Notes under the pieces: model-generated | Seen by the model: the letters and a program-made list of their open reading frames with translations, nothing else | What the model was told of the DNA's origin: nothing | Database searches by the model: none | Assembly: GCF_007655135.1 (NCBI RefSeq) | Contig: NC_045134.1 | Location: 18,686,568 to 18,750,567, forward strand | From: Punica granatum | Taxonomy: Eukaryota > Streptophyta > Magnoliopsida > Myrtales > Lythraceae | DNA: 64,000 nt | Reading direction: 5' to 3' | Position numbers and translations under genes: made by a program | Shown: positions 47,417-64,000 of the stretch, piece by piece | How positions within the stretch are numbered: position 1 is the first letter of the stretch | How the letters are laid out: each line of letters starts with the position of its first letter

Positions 47417-48346
47417 ATGGACTTCCATGGCAATGAGAACCTTAGGGCCACAGAGCTCCGACTAGGATTGCCCGGCACACCGGATGATCCTCCAAAGCAA
47501 TCACCACCTGCCAACAAGAGCAACAAGAGGGGCTTCCTGGAGATGGCCAGCGGATCAAGATCCGAAAGGTCAGAAAGTGGCGCCTCTAATGTTGACAATC
47601 GAGAGTCCACGGTTCCGCCCACCAAGTAAGTGCCCGATGCATCTTGGAGAGTTCATCTTCTTTCGAAGTACCATTGCAAAGGCCTAGGATTTACACAGAT
47701 ATCTGAAATGTTTGCCAGGACACAGATAGTGGGGTGGCCACCAATCAGGTCGTACCGGAAAAACAGTTTGCAGCAGCCGAAGAAAGCTGATGCCAATGCT
47801 TCGGGTACATTCGTAAAAGTGAGCATGGACGGAGCTCCCTACCTTCGCAAGATGGATCTCAAGCAGTACAAGAGCTACCCTGAACTCCTCAAAGCGTTGG
47901 AAAATATGTTCACCTTTAGTATTGGACCTGGTAAACATCAATCTATGGATTATCAAGAAGATAATAACTATATTCACATTTTCTTTTTTCTCATTGTACA
48001 TGAATAATTAATATTTTTACTAATTTAATTATCAGGCGACCACTCGGAGAGAGATTACTACAAGGGATCTGAATATGCTCCGACTTACGAAGATAAAGAT
48101 GGAGATTGGATGCTTGTTGGAGATGTACCATGGAAGTAAGTGACCCGAGTTTCCTTTGATTGTCATATTAACATGACTGTTTAGACGACCTTCTCTGAAT
48201 AGATCGGGTCAATCTGCTCAGAAGGAAAGACGCTCATACGAACTATTTTATTTCTCTCCTCTCGTGAATGCAGTATGTTTATCTCATCATGCAAGAGGCT
48301 CCGGATCATGAGAGGACAAGAAGCTCAAGGCTTGACTTGTTTGTAG
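47417..48346 (+). CDS. Aux/IAA auxin-response repressor, IAA1-4/AUX22-like
   Basis: Four exons (47417-47625, 47719-47930, 48036-48135, 48274-48346) encode 197 residues with in-phase GT-AG joins. Domain I has the EAR repression motif LRLGL at 14-18 (TELRLGLPG), which recruits TOPLESS-type co-repressors. A KR pair follows in KSNKRGF. Domain II is a full degron, [12 protein letters not shown], with GWPPI at 75-79, so the protein should bind TIR1/AFB receptors with auxin and be degraded. The C-terminal PB1 domain keeps the invariant Lys (K103 in FVKVSMDG) and the acidic face D160, D162, D164 and D170 in [15 protein letters not shown], which oligomerise with ARF proteins. A basic CKRLRI forms a nuclear signal. 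The short ending [10 protein letters not shown] fits the IAA1-4 group; the exact orthologue is uncertain. A copia fragment starts just after its stop. Confidence 0.95.
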
Positions 48347-48358
48347 AGCTGAGGATTG

Positions 48359-48364
48359 AATAAA
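48359..48364 (+). terminator. Possible polyadenylation signal
   Basis: AATAAA only 12 bases after the Aux/IAA stop and at the edge of the copia similarity. This close spacing is unusual, so the signal actually used may lie further on, in the copia-derived sequence. Confidence 0.35.
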
Positions 48365-48950
48365 CAGCCCGATCTCCTGGAAGACAAAGAAACATACTAC
48401 AGTTTCTTGCTCCTTAGCAGAAGCAGAGTGTCGAGCTATGGCGGCAGCAGTCAGTGAAATTATTTGGCTACGGAGTCTATTGACCTCACTTGGAGCTCGG
48501 ATGACGTGGCCAACTCGATTGTTTTGTGATAATCAAGCGGCTCTGCATATTGCAGCGAGCTCAGCATTTCACAATCAAACAAAGCATATTGAGATAGACC
48601 GTCACTTCGATCATGAACATATCAAGTCCGGTGTAATAGCTACAACTCATATGTCTACTAGTCTTCAAATTGCAGACATCTTTACCAAGGTATTATGTCG
48701 AGATCGCTTCCGTCTTATCCTCAGCATATTAGGCATTCGGGATTCTCATTCTCCAACTTGAAGGGAGTATTATGAGATATTTTATTATGTATATAGTAAT
48801 GTTCTTATGTATCTTTGTATATTAGGATAGTATCTTGATTATTTAGAATCACGTAGTTTTAGTCCTTTCCAGTTTTATGTAATAAGGCTACATGCTTATT
48901 TATGTATCATTTTCAGTAATGAGATTTGAGCTTTTTAGTTCTAAAATTAA
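48362..48950 (+). pseudogene. 3' fragment of a copia element: RNase H end plus partial LTR
   Basis: Sequence from about 48362 reads SPISWKTKKHTTVSCS and AEAECRAMAA, then RLFCDNQAALHIAA, KHIEIDRHF and a LQIADIFTKVL tail, the RNase H end of a copia polyprotein, to TGA at 48759-48761. A purine tract (gaagggagta) and an LTR-like, AT-rich stretch follow to about 48950. Gag, integrase and reverse transcriptase are absent. It is a different lineage from the element at 22210-28550, since the RNase H wording differs. Confidence 0.85.
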
Positions 48951-51270
48951 GAGTAACAAAAAAAAATGTCATCTATTCTTTTAAAAAAGGATAAAGAAAA
49001 TTGAACCTTATTCCACAACATATTCTAATTACTTAGTCTAGTGGACACAGTGAAATTCTCTTTTCCATCTTGGGCCTAATTTATCTTCAAAAGGAAGTTG
49101 TTACTCCATATCTTATATTAATTCTACTTCCTCACTCTTTTATTGGTAATTTTATTCTTACTTTCTAATTTCTACCATATACTTCCTCACAATAATCCAA
49201 CCTTAATACATATTTCAAGATGACATATTGACCCTAGTGGAAAATAATAAGCTTTTACGCTTGTGTGAGAAACACGTCTCCATGCAAAACAAGGGCAAGT
49301 GACCTTGGGATAGTTGCTAACATGGTAAGGACATGAGGGGCCATAGATGCATCAACCTTGGGTTTGTTATCATTGTGAGGCAGGCTCCACAATTCTTAAA
49401 CTAGTAAAAGCATAACATACCTGTGAAGTTACACAAAAAGATTACAGTTATTACTATTTTTCTTTCTTCTAGTTGAAACTATAAATCATTAAAATAAAAG
49501 ATTATAAATATAAAGTCTCAGGGCCAAGTTCATTTCTGATGCCCTCCACAACACAAATACGAGAAGAGATGAGATTGTAATATGCCTAGAGATTACAAAT
49601 ACCAACAAAGAAAAACATCTGAAATTAATGTCCTCGGCATCCATACTTCCTGCAATCTTAACATCGCTCACACTGATTTTTTAAAAACAATAAATAGAAA
49701 AAACAAATTATTTTAGGACAATCATTTTATGTTTTGTCAATCAACTTAACATCATATGTCCCAGCTCTAATATGGACTTTGTGGGAACTAAAAATTCAAC
49801 CATCTTAACGGAAAAGTTATTAGCTCATTAACTTTTCGTCTGTAAAATAACAGAGAAGTTTAATGATGTCAAATATGATCTCGTTTAGAGAAATATAAGG
49901 ATTCCCCGTATCATTTCTTCTATGCTAAATCCTACTATTTCCTATGCAAGAAGGAATTAATTACATATAAATGATACAAAGTGAATGATACATACGAATT
50001 GAACTAGAGTTGTACTCAATCTAGAAAACAATGATCATCTACTGGGAATGTAAATTAGTTACTAATCTACTTGTTCAATTGTATGACTAATGATCATAAC
50101 TAAAGTCCGGGTGCAAACCTTTTGTCAAGCTATTTGATCAGATGAATTTGGTCAAATGCTTTAGGGTAAAAAGTTATTGAGCGAATTGGTATTTTCCTTA
50201 AAATTAATTGTTTGATCAAAGAAATTAAATGGGGTTAAGTACATATTTCTTTAACAATAGGGTTGAGTGCTATTTTCCCAAACCTCCAGGGAGGTATGCA
50301 TTAGTGATAGCAACTACACTAGTAAAACTTCACATGTGGATGAAACCTCATCCTACATTAGTCATAGCAACTAATATCAATCGTTGGACATACTCATGTG
50401 GATGCAATAAATACAATCATGAACATTAAAGTAGTTTACGTTACGTACACTCGTAGATTATATAAATGTAATCCCAAGAACCTTTGCAATTCACAGAGGG
50501 CGATATATAGCATCAGATCATTGATACGCTTCATCATATTAACACCAGCATCAATCTTGATAAGCTTTTCTTAGCAGATAAGACCATGTAAATATGATGT
50601 GATTTTTTCGGTCTAAACTCTATTATCCGGAAGCTTAATTGAGCCTGACTAATCCAGTTGAGTCGAGTCGGCCCACTAAGGGGTAAAGCTCACCCAGCTT
50701 GAATTTTCTGCATTCACAAGGATTTGACTCTGAAACATTGCTTAAGCTGAATAAGTGCCGAATCGCTTGAACCAACTCACGTTGGTAATATGATGTGATT
50801 TATTTACTTGAAACCATAACTGATGCCTGATTTAGAGTAACCTGACCGATAATATCGGGTTTTCTATAAAAAGAAAAGGAAATAATGCCTTTTTTTTCTT
50901 TTAAATATTGAATCTTTATTTGCTTCATCTTTCTATAAAAAGAGTATTGACTAATCTCTATTTTCTAAAACAAATCTTCACAGGTGAATATTTACTTTTT
51001 CAATCTGTTCCTGCCGTTTGCCAAAAAAAAAAATCTGTTCCCAAAAGAGTTTCTCTAATTTCAACAAAATTTTCCTTTTTCTTTTTTTGATTTCAAACTT
51101 GTTCGAATTGGATCCTTTCGATTTCTACTAGATCGAATATATTAACAACTTAGGCTTTGGATTCAATATATTATAAACAAGTTCTGCAAACGTGATCACT
51201 CCCGGCACGTAGAATCCACTCTACCCGGGCACCGTAGGTATATGGATGGCCTCATAACTCAACAAAACCA
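48951..51270. other. AT-rich intergenic DNA between Aux/IAA and NDUFV2
   Basis: Contains one intact SINE at 50606-50786 and short imperfect direct repeats around 50290-50410. No open frame shows a known domain. The last 50 bases begin the NDUFV2 promoter. Confidence 0.6.
50606..50786 (-). mobile_element. tRNA-derived SINE, family A, intact insertion
   Basis: 181 bp on the - strand, flanked by a perfect 15-bp target duplication AATATGATGTGATTT at 50591-50605 and 50787-50801. The 5' end has gtgagttggttcaagcg, like a tRNA A box, and a B-box-like segment follows near 50710. The 3' end is ccgaaaaa. This is the reference copy for the family in this window. Confidence 0.88.
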
Positions 51271-51272
51271 AC

Positions 51273-51319
51273 TGGGCTCATATTGTTAAGTGGGCCTGAT
51301 GGGTGTCCGTTAAGGCCCA
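51273..51319 (+). promoter_or_regulatory. Site II (TGGGCC/T) cluster in the NDUFV2 promoter
   Basis: TGGGCT at 51273-51278, TGGGCC at 51291-51296 and GGCCCA at 51314-51319, 150-200 bases before the start codon. Site II elements bind TCP factors and are known in plant promoters of respiratory-chain and ribosomal genes. Confidence 0.7.
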
Positions 51320-51362
51320 ATAAGAATCTGTCGGGACACACTCTCTCTCCTCCCTTCCCCCA

Positions 51363-51388
51363 CTCTCTCTCTCTCTCTCTCTCTCTCT
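51363..51388. repeat. (CT)13 microsatellite in the NDUFV2 5' UTR
   Basis: An uninterrupted CT run about 85 bases before the start codon. CT-rich leaders are common in plant genes. Confidence 0.9.
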
Positions 51389-51471
51389 GCGGCCATTGTT
51401 GTGACCTTCAGCTCATCGATCGAAGTCTCACGACCTCTTCTTCCTCGTCCGTACAATCTCAGCTTCCCACA

Positions 51472-55319
<3,848 letters not shown>

Positions 55320-56044
55320 AACAAAATCCAAACACTCGAGGTGATTTGTTTCGAATAATGCAAGGCATAGATGTCAGCTTGTTCTTGATTCAAATTTCAG
55401 TGATATCTTCTTGTATTGCCCACCAGTGGTTTCGGTGGATAACTTTTGTTTCATACATAATCTCAAGTTACGTATTGTTTCCCGCACTGGTACCTTGTAA
55501 TCGAATCAGATCGTTTCCTCCTTTGCTGTGAACTTCTCAATTAAATTAATGGGTGGCCATCCATTAACATCCAGTGCTTGTCCCGTAAATAGACCACATC
55601 TGCTTGAACTGCTGATGAAAATGCTCTGCCATACTGCGTTTGCGTTTCCACCATTGCAGATGTCAATCACGACAAAGGCTCATCTAAAGAAAGTTATCAT
55701 CTGCGGTTCTGCAAATGTTTCGTAATGAACATAGATGATCTGGACATTCGACCTCGGCTCGTTAGTTTTTGTCCCTCTATTCACCGTGCAACTAGGAAAA
55801 TTATATCCTGAAGGGATTTGATTTTCATGTCTCTATATTTTTGTTTTCCCTATCAATTGACTGGGCTCTCTTCCGTAAGAGGGAAAAAAAATATTAAACC
55901 ACCAATTTATTTCTTCATAATTCCAAAGATACAAAATAATAATAATTTTTCAAACTGTCACAGTCACAGGTAGACCTAAAATTGTAAAATGATTTGTAAA
56001 AAGAAAACCTCGATTCTAAGGTACAATCTCATGTTTATATTGTA
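55320..56044. other. Shared 3' region of two convergent genes
   Basis: Holds both 3' UTRs. Short open frames at 55346-55531 and 55528-55725 are not supported as genes. Possible AATAAA-like signals occur in the AT-rich part near 55890-55935. Confidence 0.6.
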
Positions 56045-59679
<3,635 letters not shown>

Positions 59680-59841
59680 CGGAGCTGCTTCTTCAGGTTT
59701 TCCTCTGTGTGGTTGACTGCTCTTCCCTCGGTAAGGAACGCTGCTCAAAGCTTGAAGAAGAAGACGGCGATGACGTCGTAAAATTAGGTGCGGGCCGACC
59801 GCAGTCCGACAACCTGATGGCTTGGGACATTAGACTCACAA

Positions 59842-59852
59842 GGCCCAGCCCA
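59842..59852 (-). promoter_or_regulatory. Overlapping site II motifs in the synthetase promoter
   Basis: On the - strand TGGGCT and TGGGCC overlap by one base, about 165 bases before the chosen start. They match the cluster at a similar distance from NDUFV2. Confidence 0.65.
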
Positions 59853-59979
59853 GCCACCCAAACCCGTTCAAACCCACCATCTTTCGGGCTAGAATTAATC
59901 CTCGTCGAACCGATCCAAGCAGGTCGTCTACGTAGGGAGAGGCGGTTGGAATCGCATACATCTTTCGACAATGCAAGCA

Positions 59980-62900
59980 AATTTTATTGCAAATTTTATC
60001 AATTTTCAATGAAATGACTTGCTAATTTAGATAATCTATGTTCCTGTTTGCGACCCTAAGGACCCGCCGTCCTCGATCGAATCTCTATCCATCCTTGTGT
60101 GGGTGAATGCACCTTGTGTGGGTGAATGGGTGCATTCTCATTGCTTGTAAGTCGATATTACGGTTGAGTTTCTAACTTGAGACCATTGGAAGCTAGTAAT
60201 ATATCACATGCATTGCACATGAATTGTATTATTATAACCCGTATCTATATTACTAGTATATTACTGGTTTCACTTTGGGCGGACCAAAATGGAATGGAAT
60301 GGCAAGGATTAGTAACCCATCCTTTCACACTCGATTTCATTATTTAGTGTCACTTTACGAAATGAAATGAGAGATTTCTTTCATCCAACTTGATGAGTGA
60401 ATTTTCCTTGATCATCCCATCATTTCAACTTTTCTATGTGTGTCATATCCTTTTACTTTCATGTATCTTTGAAAAATATCCTTTATTCTACCGAAATTTT
60501 TTTCTGACACTCCTTTTATATTTTTCAAGTTCAACAAGAAAATCGCTAATTTACTCTTAAAATATTTACATTTTATTCTATGCAATCCAGACATACATAT
60601 GAATGCACCGGAACGAATTTCATTTAGTAGAAAATTAGTGATTTTATTATCTTGAGAATACGAAAGAGTGTATTTAAGCAAATGGAATAAAGATATTTTT
60701 GTATATATATATCTTTAATTATTAAGATATTAAGAAAATTGATTACATTTTTCTAAAGGAAAGATCATTCCATCGAGCTGAAGAGAAAGAGAGGACGTTC
60801 TCTGAATTGGATGTACTTTCCAACTCATAAAAGTAACATGATATACGGATCGGAAGGGAAGATGGGTTATTCATTGTATTCTATTTCCGTGTATTAGATG
60901 GGCCTAGACGTATATGACTTTAGAATATACTATTCAATAATCCGTGCATGCACGGAGATTTTTAACGTATTATAAAAGCAAATTGAACAAAAATCATGCA
61001 GGCACTCAGGAAAATGACATAGTAAAAAACATTTTTTTTAAAACAACATTGTGGTATTTAATAGAAAAGGGTAGGGCACACTTTGGTACCAAAACTAAAA
61101 TTGTAACAATTCGCATACATAACTTCTCCATTTAAAAAAATATTAGTTAAATTATTAATTATGAGTTAACACCATCAAATTTTGCTAACATGCCTCATGC
61201 AAAACTATTGATATGTCAAATTTTGAGAACGTGACTCCTATGGAGATGGTGGTTTGCAGGGGCGTCCCCACACCTTCTCCGAACACCTTTGTTCTCTCTT
61301 TAATTTCATTTTTCATTTTCAAATAATTTTAATTTTTTATATTTTAATTTTAATTTTTTTATTTTAAAATAATATTTTATTTTATTTGTTGTCTTATTTA
61401 GGATCTATAAGTAGTACTTCCTATTTAAATATTTTTCTATCGCGATATAAAATTGAATTACATTGAATATAATTTTAACCGCCTCATTAATTCTAGAAGT
61501 CAAATTAAACTTTTTTTTTTGTACTTTTTTCTTAGCTAAGCAAAGCTTACTTGTACCTAAGTAAACTTTATTTGATGATTAAGTAATTTGCATTATTATT
61601 TTATATGGCAAAATTTTTTTAAAGGAAGAAATCAAATCCATTTGCGAGAATAGGAAAATCAATCGTACTCTCGACCATGTATTTAGAAATCTTTTGTTTT
61701 ACATGGATATAATAGAAATAGCTAATAGATAACAGATATAATTGATAATAGATGATATAATAGATAGATAACATATAATAGATATGCATATGCATGCATG
61801 AATAATAATTAATCAAAGAAAGAAGAGCTTACACAGATCCAGGGATTTTTGTTAATCTATAGGTTTTTTTTTTTAATTATGAGGTACACCTACTCGTGCC
61901 CAGAAATGAAAAAAAAAATCTAGGATATTAAGATTGGTAATGTACTAAGATTAAGATATATAGAACCGAATTATGCGTACCAAATTAGACGAAGATTTTA
62001 TGTACACATGTAATGTGATAACTATTCCGTTAATTATTTTCATAATTGAGCACAGTTGGATATCAAACAATTATTTTCAGTCGCATCTCCATTAATTATT
62101 ATCGCTTGACCCCAAACTCCAAACAACTTAAAAGAAACTTTATCGAGTCTATTAGAAGTTATCGGAATCTACTAGATGCTTCTACTTCTTTGTACTTTGT
62201 CAGAACAATTCTGTTTATGTAAATAATGCATGAGGCTCGTAATGTATAAATGGAGAGACTCCTGTAGCTTGTATCATAAAAAAGTTTGTCCGGAACTCGA
62301 AACATTAACTCGTCATCTTCAACTGTGCTTGTCATGGTATTCACATGTGAAGGCCGACTTTAAAAGATGTAGTGGGCAACCCATTTTTCCTAAAGAAAAA
62401 ATGAACTATTCACCTATACGACCTTCAGTTTCTTGTTTCCAACTTTGTTTCTTAACAACAATAGCCTCTCTTTTTACGGCTCTTGATTTTATTTTATCTT
62501 ATTTTTCTCATCAGTTTTCTTTCTCAAGGTAAGAAATATATTAATTTTTAAGTTAATTTATGGAGGAGCCAACCAAACCACAGCCATTATCTTATGAGTT
62601 ACTGGTCTCGTGAGTTTTATGCCATGAAAAGGCTACAAAACGAAAAGGCAAAATTTACCAGTTGGCACACTGTGATAATATTGAGTCCACCTCCTCATAT
62701 AGCTATAGATGTTTTTTATTTGCATATTGGAATTAAAAAGGGAGATTGATGATTAGCATGGACATTATAATAATATTTTTTAAAAAAATAATAGTCAAAA
62801 TATATGGAGAAGTTTTTATTGCTACTAAAATAAATAAAAAAATATTTAAAATATAACAAAAGGACGTGCTGTTTTCGGGAACAGAAATCTCTCGACGGCA

Positions 62901-64000
62901 TGATTAGCGGCAAGAGGGTGCAAAAAAAGTCAATAAAAATCCATTAGGGTTTCAGCTATCCAAAAAGATAGATTGTGTTGCCTAAGATCAAGCAGAGAGC
63001 GAGCAAGTGAAAGGGAGGCTAAAGGCCTTTGGTCTCAGTGCTCCTCCGATCCTGCTTATTCCATCCGTGGTACTGCTTAATCGTCTACAAGCTTGGCACC
63101 CCCTCTCCTTCTCCCTCTACCTTTCCCTCCCCGCACTGCCTCCTCCGCTCGAAGCTCTTGTACAGCCTGTCCGCCCCCAAATCATGCCTTGCCTTCGAGC
63201 TTGAAGAGAGAAATAGGACGAATGCCGATGCGTATCCGCTACCGGCCTCTGACTGGCCGCTAAAAGCAATCTTGAATTGGACAAAGGAAGAGAACCGAGA
63301 AAGAGATACGCTGCTCCTCTACTTCATTTTTTTTTATTTGTTTTAATTTTTAAAGGGCCGATTTGTTTGTCGGTTCACGTGGGTTCATGGGTGTTTTCTA
63401 AAACTAGCCAGTTCGTATGGGTTGAACCCAATCAGCCCTGCAAATGGAATAATTAGTAGAACTAGGCCGGTTGATGCCAGGTTCTCGGTTCGACCGACTG
63501 GACTGTCTAGTTTTAAAAATTAAGATGGAGACAACTCTTCAGAAGCCATATTTACTGTCTTGCTGGGCAGCTTACCAAATATCTCATATACAAATTGATC
63601 CTCAAAACTTTGGCCCCATATTAATTTCTTTTATGTTTTCTTTAATACTAAACTATAATACGTGTGATGTCATAACCTGTAATTTTTTTTTTGCCAATAA
63701 TAATATATTCAATTATGCAATTATTTATATAAAATGGAGATAAATACATCATATATCAATATTTATATATTAGTATTATGAATACTCAATTAGTAGTAAA
63801 CACTTTTTAATTTATAAAAGAGCATATCAATTAATATTAGGCAGAAAAACAAACATATTTACCCAACTACAAAACTTAATTCCCACTATTTCTATTTCGA
63901 AAACCATGTCCTCAATAATGTTAGGGTTACTTTTTAAGTTTTATTTGGGTAACTGTCCCAAAAGTCTTAAGATTCATTATAAGCTCAATAAATCTGCGAT
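59980..64000. other. AT-rich intergenic DNA to the window end
   Basis: No gene is supported. A GC-richer island at about 62960-63310 (CT-rich, with two overlapping open frames lacking known domains) could be a UTR, promoter or repeat edge. A perfect 14-bp palindrome ccgtgcatgcacgg is at 60941-60954. A short direct repeat ccttgtgtgggtgaatg lies around 60094-60128. The rest is A/T-rich with many homopolymer runs. Confidence 0.5.

Noticed and set aside
62960..63346. Overlapping open frames in a GC-richer patch near the window end
   Set aside because: No domain, splice pattern or start context strong enough to call a gene. It could be the edge of a repeat or a UTR.

Overview
This window is nuclear DNA from a flowering plant, most likely a eudicot. 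The evidence is the set of intron-rich genes with GT-AG introns, an Aux/IAA repressor, a DYW-class PPR protein, a plant-type complex I subunit, an organellar seryl-tRNA synthetase, and the mix of copia, Mutator-like (MULE), PIF/Harbinger and tRNA-derived SINE repeats in AT-rich intergenic DNA. I cannot name the species from the sequence.

Five host genes can be supported. (1) The 3' part of a P-loop kinase of the phosphoribulokinase/uridine-kinase fold runs on the + strand at about 100-7177. (2) A single-exon DYW-type PPR RNA-editing protein lies on the - strand at 9804-12089. (3) A four-exon Aux/IAA repressor lies on the + strand at 47417-48346. (4) NDUFV2, the 24-kDa 2Fe-2S subunit of mitochondrial complex I, has ten exons on the + strand at 51472-55319. 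(5) An organellar seryl-tRNA synthetase has ten exons on the - strand at 56045-59679. Genes 4 and 5 are convergent. All exon joins were set by eye from phase, splice sites and protein continuity.

Between the PPR and Aux/IAA genes lies about 35 kb of mobile-element sequence. It contains: a 6.1-kb MULE (about 12958-19050) with roughly 100-bp terminal inverted repeats and a decayed transposase; a complete but dead copia element (22210-28550) with two LTRs, a tRNA-Met-type primer site and a 5-bp target duplication; a decayed PIF/Harbinger transposase and its MYB/SANT partner (28701-31806); two copies of a palindromic MULE-type mini-element, one in the copia 3' LTR and one in the Harbinger transposase; a long LTR-like, non-coding block (about 32187-36800); and scattered SINEs. 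A 3' fragment of a second copia element starts within about 20 bases of the Aux/IAA stop codon.

Three of the host genes (PPR editing factor, NDUFV2, seryl-tRNA synthetase) have products that work in organelles. The NDUFV2 and seryl-tRNA synthetase promoters both carry TGGGCC/TGGGCT (site II) motifs. I found no CRISPR array, operon, rRNA or intact tRNA gene and no clear sign of a new biological system. The most unusual items are a 68-base cytosine run, a 420-base stretch with only four guanines, nested transposon insertions, a recent tandem duplication inside an old copia gag, and a duplicated exon-end/splice-donor segment in the synthetase gene.
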